A DNA stretch of 64,000 bases, taken from contig NZ_FNRO01000001.1 of NCBI RefSeq assembly GCF_900107745.1, forward strand, positions 930,001 through 994,000, written 5' to 3'. Of the stretch, positions 53,303 through 62,052 are shown piece after piece. Origin of the DNA: Variovorax sp. YR216 (GTDB lineage Bacteria > Pseudomonadota > Gammaproteobacteria > Burkholderiales > Burkholderiaceae_C). Position 1 is the first letter of the stretch; each line of letters starts with the position of its first letter. The translations under genes were made by a program, and so were the position numbers. The notes under the pieces were generated by a model, which worked only from the letters and a program-made list of their open reading frames with translations, did no database searches and was not told the DNA's origin.

Positions 53303-54634
53303 TTATGCGGTACGGGTGGCTGCCACCCGTGTCACGAAGCGCGGCGCCATGAAGCCGTAGATGATGAAGCCGATCGCCATCACCAGCATGCCGCCGAGCA
53401 CCGCGTCCTTGCCCGAGGCATAGAGCGCGTACACCGAATACAGCATCGCCACCACCGCGACGAAGGCATTTCGTTTGTAGACCCCGGCGTCGACACCCGC
53501 GTTGCGCATGATCACGAACAGCGCCGAGAGCGAGACGATGTAGGGCACCACGTTGGTCACCACCGCGAGGTTCACGAGCGCGGCGAACTGCTTGCTCAGG
53601 TCCGGAGAGATCGTGGACAGCGCCATGATCGACTGCACGACGCCCATGATCACCATGCCCGCGATCGGCGCACCGGCCGCGCTCGCCTTGCCGAAGATGG
53701 CCGGGAACATGTCGGTGTCGGCCGCATCCTTGGCGGTCTGGGCGAGCGTGAACTGCCAGCCCAGCAGCGAACCGACGCAGGCCATCGCGGCCAGCGCCAT
53801 CACGGTCTGGCCGACCGCGGGGCTGAACATCTGCGTGTACGCGAGCCCGAACGGGCCTGTGGACTTGGCCAGATCGGCATTCGGAACGATCCCCTGGATC
53901 ACCGTGGTCGAGAGGATGTAGATCACTGCCGCGCCCAGCGTGCCGAACATGCAGGCGAGCGGCACGTCGCGCTTCGGGTTCTCGACCGCCGAGGCGTTCT
54001 GCGAAGCCGACTCCATGCCGAGGAAGGCCCACAGGGTGAGCGAGATGCTCGAGCCCATGCCTTCCCCGAGGCTCAGTCCCTTCGGATTCCACGCCGCCGA
54101 AAAAGTCTGGCTGCTGAACCAGAACCATCCCGCGATCGAAATGAAGCCCACGGGCAGGATCACGCCCCACACCGTGATGGCGCCGATGCGCCCGGTCAGC
54201 TTGGGCCCGCCGAAGTTCGCGACCGTCGTGATCCACAGCAGCGCGATGACGCCGATGCAGGTCGAGATCGCGGAGGACGTGAGGATGGGAAAGAACGCCG
54301 CGAGGTAGCCCAGCGCGGAACTCGCCACCGCCACGTTCGCGATCGCCAGCGAGATGAAGTACAGGAAGAAGACGTTGAAGTAGCCGTCCTTCCCGTAGGC
54401 ATCCTCCGCATAGGCCGCCATGCCGCCCGACCGCTGGTTGAACACCCCCGCCTGCGCGAAGCTGTAGGCGATCGCGAGCGATCCGAGCGCTGTCACGACC
54501 CACGAAAGCAGCGAGATCGCGCCGACCTGCGCCATGTTGGCGGGCAGCATGATGATCCCCGAGCCCATCATGTTGACCGTCACGATGAAGGTCAACTGCA
54601 TCACGCCCATCTTCTTTTCCTGAACGGCTGCCAT
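53303..54634 (-). CDS. potE: putrescine/ornithine antiporter (PotE-like)
   Basis: The 443-residue APC-superfamily transporter has twelve helices and aligns along its whole length with E. coli PotE: KKMGVMQLTFIVTVNMMGSGIIMLPANMAQVG, TVANFGGPKLTGRIGAITVWGVI, SISLTLWAFLGMESASQNASAVENPKRDVPLA, SLLGWQFTLAQTAK, QFAALVNLAVVTNVVPYIVSLSAL. It would exchange external ornithine for internal putrescine. It sits between the ornithine decarboxylase gene and the arc genes, which supports that substrate pair over arginine/agmatine. Confidence 0.92.
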   Translation of the reverse strand: MAAVQEKKMGVMQLTFIVTVNMMGSGIIMLPANMAQVGAISLLSWVVTALGSLAIAYSFAQAGVFNQRSGGMAAYAEDAYGKDGYFNVFFLYFISLAIANVAVASSALGYLAAFFPILTSSAISTCIGVIALLWITTVANFGGPKLTGRIGAITVWGVILPVGFISIAGWFWFSSQTFSAAWNPKGLSLGEGMGSSISLTLWAFLGMESASQNASAVENPKRDVPLACMFGTLGAAVIYILSTTVIQGIVPNADLAKSTGPFGLAYTQMFSPAVGQTVMALAAMACVGSLLGWQFTLAQTAKDAADTDMFPAIFGKASAAGAPIAGMVIMGVVQSIMALSTISPDLSKQFAALVNLAVVTNVVPYIVSLSALFVIMRNAGVDAGVYKRNAFVAVVAMLYSVYALYASGKDAVLGGMLVMAIGFIIYGFMAPRFVTRVAATRTA

Positions 54635-54685
54635 CGTCGTCTCCTTGGTTTGTTATCCGCGGGGCCCGCTCCGACCGCTGGCGCG

Positions 54686-57061
54686 CTATTCGCGCACCAC
54701 GTAGGTATGGAAGCGGATGCGCCCGTCGGTTCCTCGCTCCTGATAGACACCCTGCACTTCGTAGTTGAAGCCCGGGAATCGGCTGAACGACTCCTCGAAG
54801 GCGCAGAAGTAGTCGCGCATCGGCTTCGCGCGTTCGTCCCAGCGCTCACCCGGCACCACGATGCCGATGCCGGGCGGGTAGATCAGCGCCAGCGTCGCGG
54901 AGATGCGTCCCTGCGCCTCGGCCAGCGGCACATAGTCGATCTCGTTGCCGACCAGCGCGCGGTAGGCGTCCTGCGGCAGCATCGCAAGCTCGGGGAAGCT
55001 GTCGGCGCGGAAGCACTGCCCCTGCAGGCCCTTGATGTTCGCGTCGCGGTAGAACGCATGCATCTCGTTGCAGACCTGCCGCAGCGTGTAGCCGGCATAG
55101 CGCTCGGCGTTCGCGGCGTAGAGCGACGGCAGCACGTCCTGCAGCATCGCGTCCTCGTCCCAGAGGTTCTTGAACTTCACCAGCTTGGCGATGAGGCTGT
55201 TGAGCTTGCTCTCGTCCTCCGCCGGCGTCATCAGGAACAGGATGCTGTTGAGATCGCACTTCTCCGGCACGATGCGCTGTTCGCGCAGGTAGTTCGCGAC
55301 CACGGTCGCGGGGACGCCGAAGTCGAGGTACTCGCCGGTGGCACGGTCGATGCCCGGCGTCAGCAGCATGAGCTTGTTCGGATCGACCATCGCGTAGCCG
55401 TCCACGTAGCCCGCGTAGCCGTGCCAGCGCGCCGCGGGGTCGAAGTTCCAGCATTGCTGCTCGCGCTTGATCACGTCCGTCGCGAGGTTTTCCCACGGCA
55501 CGTCGCTCACGTCGCCGATGAAAGGCGAGGCCTTGATCGTCACGCGGTCAGGCACGAAGGGATCGAAGAACCACTGCTCCAGTGCGTTGCGCCCGGTCTG
55601 CGCGAAGTGGCGGCCGAACTCGCGGAACTTCTTGCGCGTCTCGATCCCGAGTTCGATGCAGCGGTCCCACAGCATCTCGCCGGCCTTGCCTTCGTGGATC
55701 TTCGCGTTCACGTCGAGCGATGCGAAAAGCGGATAGAACGGCGAGGTCGAGGCGTTCATCAGGAACGACTCGTTGAAGCGATGATGATTCACGTAGCGCC
55801 GCTGCCCGATCAGGTGATCGTCGCGCTTGTGGATCTGGCTGGCCTGCGAGAAGCCTGCGCCCTGCTTATGAACCGATTGCGTCGAGAAAAGACCCGGCGC
55901 GTCCTTGTCCAGCTCGCCGAGCCGCATCGGGCTGTGGTCGGTGAACAGCGGGTGGAAGGCGTTGTAGCCGATCCAGGCCTCGTCCCACAGCACGTAGTCG
56001 CACAGGTGGCCGATGCGCTCCAGCACCTTGCGCACGTTGTAGACAGTGCCGTCGTAGGTCGCGAGCTGGATGCAGGCGAGACGGAACGGGCGCGGCTGAT
56101 CCGCCCGCGACTTGTCCTCGATCAGCGGATGCGAACGGATCCGCTCGCGCAGCGATGCCTCGTCCCAGGCATCCCAATCGACGGCGCCGATCATCCCGAA
56201 GGCGTTGCGCGCGGTCGGCAGGAACACCGGCACCGCGCCGGCCTGCACCAGCGCGCCCTGGTGCACCGACTTGTGGTTGTTGCGATCGAACAGCACGAGG
56301 TCGCCGCGCCGCAGCAGCGCATTCGCCACGATCTTGTTCGAGGTGCTGGTGCCGTTGAGCACGAAGTAGGTCCGGTCCGCGCCGAACACCTGCGCCGCAT
56401 GCCGCTGCGCCTCGTCGGCCGCGCCCTCGTGGATCAGCAGGTCGCCCAATTCCACGTCCGCGTTGCACAGGTCGTTGCGGAAGATGGCCTCGCCGAAGTG
56501 CTTGAAGAAAAGCTGCCCCGCCGGCGACTTGCGATAGAACTGCCCGCCCTGATGCCCCGGGCAGTCGAAGGCGATGGTCGCCTTGCCGTCGTAGGCCATG
56601 AGCTTGCCGAAGAACGGCGGCAGCAGCGACATGCCGTACTTCACGAGGCTCGCGCCGATCTGCTTCGCGTAGAACTCGGGCGACTGCTGGCCGAGGTAGA
56701 CATAGCCTTCGACCTCGCCGAGCCCGCTCACCACCGGCACGTCGGAAATGCGCTGCGAGTCCGCCAGGATCCATACCGGCGTGCGGAAGCCCACACCGCG
56801 CAGTTCGCGCATCAGCGTGCGCGCCTTCTCGAGCATCTCGCCATCGATCCAGAGGATGTACGCGCCCACGCCGGCGTCCTCGGCCAGGTCGCGTTCGAAG
56901 CGGCCGGCCACTTCGAGCTCGAGGCCGTTTGCGACGAGGCGCGCCAGCAATTCCTTCGTCTGCAGGTTGTCGGTGTCGACGACGGCGACCACCTTCAGGT
57001 ACTTGTGCAGCGGAATCGGAATCGCCTGCGGCTGCAGCGAATAGGTGGCGTAGCGGCTCAT
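54686..57061 (-). CDS. ornithine decarboxylase (SpeC/SpeF type)
   Basis: The 791-residue PLP enzyme makes putrescine from ornithine and consumes a proton. It has an N-terminal receiver-like wing domain (about 1-150), then the large PLP domain: CPGHQGGQFYRKSPAG, NADVELGDLLIHEGAA, FVLNGTSTSNKIVANALLRRGDLVLFDRNNHKS and IQLATYDGTVYNVRKVLERIGHLCDYVLWDEAW. SVHKQGAGFSQASQIHK holds the Schiff-base lysine near residue 399. These segments match E. coli SpeC/SpeF more closely than AdiA or LdcC. It starts four bases after the stop of the AdiA-like gene. Confidence 0.93.
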   Translation of the reverse strand: MSRYATYSLQPQAIPIPLHKYLKVVAVVDTDNLQTKELLARLVANGLELEVAGRFERDLAEDAGVGAYILWIDGEMLEKARTLMRELRGVGFRTPVWILADSQRISDVPVVSGLGEVEGYVYLGQQSPEFYAKQIGASLVKYGMSLLPPFFGKLMAYDGKATIAFDCPGHQGGQFYRKSPAGQLFFKHFGEAIFRNDLCNADVELGDLLIHEGAADEAQRHAAQVFGADRTYFVLNGTSTSNKIVANALLRRGDLVLFDRNNHKSVHQGALVQAGAVPVFLPTARNAFGMIGAVDWDAWDEASLRERIRSHPLIEDKSRADQPRPFRLACIQLATYDGTVYNVRKVLERIGHLCDYVLWDEAWIGYNAFHPLFTDHSPMRLGELDKDAPGLFSTQSVHKQGAGFSQASQIHKRDDHLIGQRRYVNHHRFNESFLMNASTSPFYPLFASLDVNAKIHEGKAGEMLWDRCIELGIETRKKFREFGRHFAQTGRNALEQWFFDPFVPDRVTIKASPFIGDVSDVPWENLATDVIKREQQCWNFDPAARWHGYAGYVDGYAMVDPNKLMLLTPGIDRATGEYLDFGVPATVVANYLREQRIVPEKCDLNSILFLMTPAEDESKLNSLIAKLVKFKNLWDEDAMLQDVLPSLYAANAERYAGYTLRQVCNEMHAFYRDANIKGLQGQCFRADSFPELAMLPQDAYRALVGNEIDYVPLAEAQGRISATLALIYPPGIGIVVPGERWDERAKPMRDYFCAFEESFSRFPGFNYEVQGVYQERGTDGRIRFHTYVVRE

Positions 57062-57065
57062 GGGT

Positions 57066-59330
57066 CTACCCCTCCTTCACGCAATCGACCAGCCAGTGCC
57101 TCGCTCCGTTGCGGTCGATCTCGAACCTGAGCCCGTGGATGTCCGCCTCGAAGCCCGGGAACCGGTCGTCCGCATCTCGCGCGAACTTCAGGTACTCGAT
57201 GATCGAATCCGTGCCGAAGCGCTCGCCGGGCATGATCAGCGGAATGCCCGGCGGATACGGCACCAGCATCACCGCGGTGACGCGGCCCTTGAGCGCCTCG
57301 ATCGGCACCGGCTCCACGCGCCCGTGTACGAGCCGGTCGTAGGCTTCGGCGGGGATCATCGCGGGCTCGGGCAGCTCGGTGTACATCGCGTTCATCGCGC
57401 GCGCGGTGTCGTTGTCGCGATAGCAGGCATGCAGCGCCTCGCAGAGATCCCGCAGGCCCATGCCCTTGTAGGTGGCACCGCCCGCGGCGCATACGCTGGG
57501 AAGCACCCGCGACAGCGGTGCGTTGTTGTCGTAGTCGGTCTTGAAGTCCACCAGCGCATCGACCATCGTGGTCCACTTGCCACGCGTGATGCCGAGCGAG
57601 AACAGGATCAGGAAGCTGTAGAGCCCCGTCTTCTCGACCACAAGGCCGCGCTCCCAGAGGTACTTGGTGACGATCGACGCGGGGATGCCGCTCTTGCCGA
57701 GCTTGCCGCCGCTGACCAGGCCCGGCGTGAGCAGCGTGACCTTGATCGGGTCCAGCATCACGTAGTCGTTCGCCACCTTGCCGAAGCCATGCCACGCCGC
57801 ATTCGGCGCGAGCACCCAGTCGGAGGTCTTCGGCGGCTTCTTCAGGTCGAGCTTGTCGGGCTGCCACACCTGGAACCACCAGCCGCGCTTGTTGAAGCCC
57901 TCGCCCACCGCCGCCAGCGCATGACGGAAGTTCATCGCCTCGTCGTGCGTCTCCTGCACGATCGAGCGACCGGCTGGCCCCTCCATCATCGCGGCGCTGA
58001 CGTCGAGCGACGCGATGATCCCGTAGTGCGGCGAGGTCGACCCGTGCATCATGAACGCGTCGTTGAAGCGGGTGGTGTCGATCTTGCGCTTGTCGGACTC
58101 CTGGATGTGGATCATCGACGCCTGCGAGAAGGCGGCGAGCAGCTTGTGCGTGGACTGCGTTGCGAAGACCAGCGTGTGGTCCGCGCGCGGATGGCCGCGC
58201 GGCACGCCCATCGCGTGCCGGCCCGAATAGAACTCGTGGAAGGCCGCGTAGGCATACCAGGCTTCGTCGAAATGCAGGGCGTCGACCTGATCGGTGACCT
58301 TCGCCTTGATCATCTCGGCGTTGTAGCAAAGGCCGTCGTAGGTGGAGTTGGTGACCACCGCGATGCGCACCTGCCCCTTGTTTCCGCGCGCGATGGGGCT
58401 CGCCGCGATGCGCTTGCGCATGGCCTCGGGCGAGAACTGGTCGAGGCCGATCGGGCCGATGATCCCGTAGTCGTTGCGCGATGGCATGAAATAGATCGGC
58501 GTCGCGCCGGTCATGATCAACGAATGCAGCAGCGACTTGTGGCAGTTGCGGTCCACCACGACGAGGTCGCCGCGCCCCGCCATCGAGTGCCACACGATCT
58601 TGTTGGCGGTCGATGTGCCGTTGGTGACGAAGTAGGTGTGGTCCGCGCCGAACACGCTCGCGGCATGGGCCTCGGCCTCTTTCACCGGGCCGGTGTGGTC
58701 GAGCAGCGAGCCGAGTTCGGGGACCGAGACCGAGAGGTCCGAACGCAGCGTGTTCTCCCCGAAGAACTCGTGCAGCGCAAAGCCCACTGGCGACTTGGTG
58801 AAGCCGATGCCGCCCGCATGCCCCGGCGTGTGCCACGAATAGGCCGAGCGCTCGGCATGATCGACCAGCGCCTTGAAGAACGGCGGCAGCAGGTCTTCCA
58901 GGTACTCCGTCGCGGCGCGCATGATCTGCCGCGCCAGGAAGGGGACCGTGTCCTCGTAGAGATAGATGATGCTGTGCAGGTGGCGCAGCGCCTCGACCAC
59001 CGCCGCCGAGCCTTTCTCCAGCGCGGCCGTTTCGCCCAGCGCGATGACCGGCAGCAGCGGCGCGCGCTGGTGCACCTTCTGCATCTCTTCGACGAGGCGC
59101 TTGAGCAGCTCCGCGTCGCCCCGCACCGGCTCGGCGCTCAGCACGATCGCGGACAGGCCCTTGTGCGCGCCGGCGACGATGCCCGCATCGGACTGGTCCG
59201 CGACCGTGATCGTCTTCCATCCGTGACGTTCGAGCTCGTCCTGGATCTGACGGATGCGCACGCCCGCGACCGAAGGCGCGCCGACGTCCCGATGCGCGAT
59301 GAGGATCGGGAAGCTGGACTGGAACTGCAT
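57066..59330 (-). CDS. arginine decarboxylase (biodegradative AdiA-like)
   Basis: The 754-residue member of the Orn/Lys/Arg decarboxylase family has an N-terminal wing domain (1-125) and the PLP domain with SWHTPGHAGGIGFTKSPVG, PELGSLLDHTGPVKEAE, VVVDRNCHKSLLHSLIMTGATPIYFMPSRNDYGIIGPI, TQSTHKLLAAFSQASMIHI (lysine near 396) and VMLDPIKVTLLTPG. NCHKS and IGPI agree with AdiA rather than with ornithine enzymes, so arginine to agmatine is the best call; lysine cannot be fully excluded. It is 26 bases downstream of the porin gene. Confidence 0.88.
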   Translation of the reverse strand: MQFQSSFPILIAHRDVGAPSVAGVRIRQIQDELERHGWKTITVADQSDAGIVAGAHKGLSAIVLSAEPVRGDAELLKRLVEEMQKVHQRAPLLPVIALGETAALEKGSAAVVEALRHLHSIIYLYEDTVPFLARQIMRAATEYLEDLLPPFFKALVDHAERSAYSWHTPGHAGGIGFTKSPVGFALHEFFGENTLRSDLSVSVPELGSLLDHTGPVKEAEAHAASVFGADHTYFVTNGTSTANKIVWHSMAGRGDLVVVDRNCHKSLLHSLIMTGATPIYFMPSRNDYGIIGPIGLDQFSPEAMRKRIAASPIARGNKGQVRIAVVTNSTYDGLCYNAEMIKAKVTDQVDALHFDEAWYAYAAFHEFYSGRHAMGVPRGHPRADHTLVFATQSTHKLLAAFSQASMIHIQESDKRKIDTTRFNDAFMMHGSTSPHYGIIASLDVSAAMMEGPAGRSIVQETHDEAMNFRHALAAVGEGFNKRGWWFQVWQPDKLDLKKPPKTSDWVLAPNAAWHGFGKVANDYVMLDPIKVTLLTPGLVSGGKLGKSGIPASIVTKYLWERGLVVEKTGLYSFLILFSLGITRGKWTTMVDALVDFKTDYDNNAPLSRVLPSVCAAGGATYKGMGLRDLCEALHACYRDNDTARAMNAMYTELPEPAMIPAEAYDRLVHGRVEPVPIEALKGRVTAVMLVPYPPGIPLIMPGERFGTDSIIEYLKFARDADDRFPGFEADIHGLRFEIDRNGARHWLVDCVKEG

Positions 59331-59356
59331 GATCTTCTGCTCCCTTTTCCCTGCGG

Positions 59357-60727
59357 CTAGAAGGTGACCTTGGTCGAGAACTGCAGCCGCGAGTCGGGTT
59401 CCGATGCGCCGTCCTTGTTCTCGCGTCGACCCCAGATGTATTCGAGGCCGGTCGTGATGTTCTTCTGCGGGTAGAACAGCACGTTCGCCGACGCATAGCT
59501 GCCCTTGCGGAAGGCGCTGCCGAGCTGGCCGTCGGTGTTGCTCTGGCGGTGCTCGCTGTAGCCGATCGCGCTCGACCACTGCGGGCTCCAGGCGTGGTTG
59601 TAGTAAAGCAGCCACGCGGTCGAAGGCACGGTCTCGGCACGCAGGAGCGCGTTCGGCGCGAGATCCACGCCGCCATCGTTCGCATAGCTCGCGATCGCCT
59701 TGCCGTAGGCCGCCTGCCAGGTCAGCGAATCCTTGCCGCCGAAGAACCTGAAGGCGCCCGAGAGGTTCGCGCCATAGCCAGTCTGGTGGCCCGAGGGATT
59801 GCCGCCCGGCGTGTTCACGAACTGGTAGCCCACCTGCCGCACGATGCCCGCCGCACGCACATGGCCCCAGTCCCGATCGAGCCGGAACGACGCGATCGCA
59901 TCCGGCGTGCGGTTCCACGGCTGGACGCCCGCGCCGAAGGCCGGGTCCACCTCCGTGAGCTTGCCGGTGTCGAGCGCGGAGTTCGGCGCTTCGAGCGACA
60001 GCGCGACCTTCATGCCGTTGCTGTCGAACGGCGTGTAGCGCAACTGCGGGTTGCGCAGGAAGATCATGCCGCTCGGTCCCCAGTAGTCGACCGTGTTCGG
60101 GAACACGTCGATGTCCATGAAGTTCGAGTAGTACTGCCCGACGCCGAACTTGCCGAGTTCGCCCCACACGTTCAGCCAGTGGACGTGCGTGCCGCCGTCG
60201 GTGCCGAAGAGGTCGAAGCTGACGTCCGTCTTGATCTCGCCGTAAGCAGTCGGGATGAACGACTTGAAGCCGAGGCTCGACTGCCGCACGCTGAAGGTGG
60301 TCGCGCCGTCCTTGCCGCAACCCGGATCGCCCGGGCAGTTGACCGGGATCTGCGAGGGCCGCAGCGTCGCCGCCCACTCCGGATTCATCCGCTTGTTGTC
60401 GTAGATCGCATCGAGCATCACCTGCCCATAGAACTCGACGCGAGCCTTGTCCTTGTCCGGAGCGTTGTCGTCGGCGACCGAGCGCGGCGCGATCACGACC
60501 GCACCGACGGGCGCGCCCGCCGCCGCGGCTGCGGGCTGTGCGGCCGCCGCAGGCTGGGCCTGCTGCTGGCGCTCCAGCGTCTCGACACGCCGCTGCATGT
60601 CCTCGATCGTCTTCAGGGCCTGCTGAAGCTGGGCCTTGAGTTCATCGACCTGCGGGTCGGCGGCGTGGGCCATGGGCAGGGCCTGCACGCTTCCGACGAC
60701 TGCCAGAGTCCAAAGCGATTTCCTCAT
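59357..60727 (-). CDS. DcaP-family outer-membrane porin
   Basis: The 456-residue protein has a signal peptide (MRKSLWTLAVVGSVQALPMAHA) and an N-terminal coiled coil (VDELKAQLQQALKTIEDMQRRVETLERQQQ) with an Ala/Pro-rich linker, as in trimeric DcaP-like channels. A beta-barrel follows with VEFYGQVMLDAIYD, SSLGFKSFIPTAYGEIKTDVSFDLFG, YWGPSGMIFLRNPQLRYTPF, ending in LQFSTKVTF with terminal Phe. It may admit negatively charged or dicarboxylic solutes; in this cluster arginine or ornithine entry is a tempting inference. Confidence 0.9.
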   Translation of the reverse strand: MRKSLWTLAVVGSVQALPMAHAADPQVDELKAQLQQALKTIEDMQRRVETLERQQQAQPAAAAQPAAAAAGAPVGAVVIAPRSVADDNAPDKDKARVEFYGQVMLDAIYDNKRMNPEWAATLRPSQIPVNCPGDPGCGKDGATTFSVRQSSLGFKSFIPTAYGEIKTDVSFDLFGTDGGTHVHWLNVWGELGKFGVGQYYSNFMDIDVFPNTVDYWGPSGMIFLRNPQLRYTPFDSNGMKVALSLEAPNSALDTGKLTEVDPAFGAGVQPWNRTPDAIASFRLDRDWGHVRAAGIVRQVGYQFVNTPGGNPSGHQTGYGANLSGAFRFFGGKDSLTWQAAYGKAIASYANDGGVDLAPNALLRAETVPSTAWLLYYNHAWSPQWSSAIGYSEHRQSNTDGQLGSAFRKGSYASANVLFYPQKNITTGLEYIWGRRENKDGASEPDSRLQFSTKVTF

Positions 60728-60786
60728 GACACCCCCGTCTCGTGTGGAGTTGCACATTCGCAATTGACCAGCGCTTGCCGGTTGCG

Positions 60787-60814
60787 ATCATAGGAATCAC
60801 GCCTCGGGCGTCAT
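60787..60814 (-). promoter_or_regulatory. candidate sigma-70 promoter of the porin/decarboxylase cluster
   Basis: On the minus strand ATGACG (60809-60814) and TATGAT (60787-60792), 16 bases apart, resemble -35 and -10 boxes (four and five of six consensus bases). They lie about 60 bases upstream of the porin ATG. This is the widest gap in the run from the AraC gene to the K+ channel gene, so it is the likeliest main promoter. Confidence 0.45.
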
Positions 60815-60857
60815 TGGCGAGGCAGGACAATTTGTTGGCGGATTGGGACAGTTCGAC

Positions 60858-61973
60858 CTACTTTGCATATCCCGCCAGGTCTGACGCGTCGTGCGACGCG
60901 TGGTCTGGCGTGTCATGACCGCGGCCCAGACCGCGCACCGCCATCCATTCCGAGGCCGTCATGCCGAAGTGCCCCCGGAACCAGCGCGAGAACTCGGCGC
61001 CCGAAGCAAAGCCGAGCAGGTGACCGACCTCGTAGCAGGTCCGCACGCCGCCGGTGAGATATGACTGCGCCATCTCCCCGCGAACGCCTTCGATCACCGT
61101 CGATACGCTCTCGCCCACGACCGCCAATTGCCGGTTCAGCGTGCGGCGGTGCGTGCCCAGACGCTCCGCAACCCGCTCGACCGAGCAAGTGCCGCTGGGG
61201 ATGAGCATGCGAGCCACCTGTCGCACCCGGTCGAGCGGTTCGTCTTTCGATTCGGCGAGCTGCTGGTCCAGCCAGCGCTTGAGCGCGTGGCCCAGTTCGG
61301 GATCGGCCGCCGGGATCGTCTTGTCGAGGTCCCGGCTGCGGCAGACGATGGCATTGAAGGGATGCGAGAAGTCGATGGGTGCGCCCAATACCCGTCGATG
61401 CACCTCGAGGTTCTGCGGCCGCCCGTGGTGGAAGCAGAAGCCCACCGGATCGAAGTCGTCGTGTGTCAGCGCACGCAGCGTGCGCAGCGTGATGCCGGCA
61501 GCCATCTCGATCCCCTGGCGCGAGGCGCCGTGGTTGTGAAGCCTGAGCGCCAGGAACACCATGGTGAACTGGCCCATGTCATCCATCGAAATGCGCAGGC
61601 CGCCGTTTTGCATGCACTGGTAGCGGGCCAGCGATTCGAGCGCGGCACGCAGCGTCGGCTCTTCGCGCAGCACTGCGGCAAGCACGCCCAGGTTGCTGAA
61701 GCGGCGCGTCTCGGCGAGCAGCAGTCCGAAGGCCTCCTGGCCCGATTCGCGCGCCGACTCCTCGAGCAGCGTCGCCACCGAATCGACGCTGACCAGCGTG
61801 TCCTTGTCGGCGAGCGTCGCAATCGGCAGGCCGGCGGCCTTCATCATCCGCACGGGGTCGAGCCCGACGGTGCGGGCCAGCGCCTCGTAGCCCGTCAGGG
61901 TCGCGCCCCGCGTCAGGTGGCCCGCGGCCTGCGACCTGTCGTCGCGAAGCTCGAGGATGTCAACGCGGCGCAT
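60858..61973 (-). CDS. AraC-family transcriptional regulator
   Basis: The 371-residue protein has an N-terminal effector domain of the arabinose-binding-like type found in OruR/ArgR-style regulators (GLDPVRMMKAAGLP, SVDSVATLLEESARESGQEAFGLLLAE, HDDFDPVGFCFHHGRP, HPFNAIVCRSRDLD). Its C-terminal double helix-turn-helix reads CSVERVAERLGTHRRTLNRQL and CYEVGHLLGFASGAEFSRWFRGHFGMTASEW. Its place at the head of the arginine/ornithine cluster, same strand, suggests it controls it. A leader ORF overlaps its start. Confidence 0.93.
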   Translation of the reverse strand: MRRVDILELRDDRSQAAGHLTRGATLTGYEALARTVGLDPVRMMKAAGLPIATLADKDTLVSVDSVATLLEESARESGQEAFGLLLAETRRFSNLGVLAAVLREEPTLRAALESLARYQCMQNGGLRISMDDMGQFTMVFLALRLHNHGASRQGIEMAAGITLRTLRALTHDDFDPVGFCFHHGRPQNLEVHRRVLGAPIDFSHPFNAIVCRSRDLDKTIPAADPELGHALKRWLDQQLAESKDEPLDRVRQVARMLIPSGTCSVERVAERLGTHRRTLNRQLAVVGESVSTVIEGVRGEMAQSYLTGGVRTCYEVGHLLGFASGAEFSRWFRGHFGMTASEWMAVRGLGRGHDTPDHASHDASDLAGYAK

Positions 61974-62052
61974 GCGCGTTTCCCGCGGGAATCGTCGAAG
62001 ACTGCAGGGCGGGCGCGTGCGATGCGACCCGCTGCACGACTGAAGCGTTCAT
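61960..62052 (-). CDS. possible 30-residue leader peptide overlapping the AraC start
   Basis: An ATG at 62052 lies behind a strong GGAGG at good spacing and opens MNASVVQRVASHAPALQSST, ending ten codons later at a TGA 14 bases inside the AraC gene. The AraC ATG itself has only a weak ribosome-binding site, so the regulator may be translated by coupling. Whether the peptide has any role is unknown. It carries no run of Arg or other attenuation-like codons. Confidence 0.35.
   Translation of the reverse strand: MNASVVQRVASHAPALQSSTIPAGNAHAPR

Noticed and set aside
52367..57130. A 1587-codon open frame on the plus strand opposite the arginine cluster
   Set aside because: It crosses four well-supported minus-strand genes and intergenic gaps, has His/Arg/Glu-rich low-complexity composition and no domain. 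This is the antisense shadow expected in high-GC DNA with strong codon bias.
57060..59360. A 766-codon plus-strand frame opposite the AdiA-like gene
   Set aside because: It mirrors one gene almost exactly and is Arg/His/Val-rich without any recognisable motif; a shadow of the decarboxylase.
57066..60377. A fusion of porin-antisense sequence and the AdiA-like decarboxylase in one long frame
   Set aside because: The first part is out of frame with the real porin gene and has no domain; the decarboxylase starts at 59330 with a typical N-terminal wing domain.
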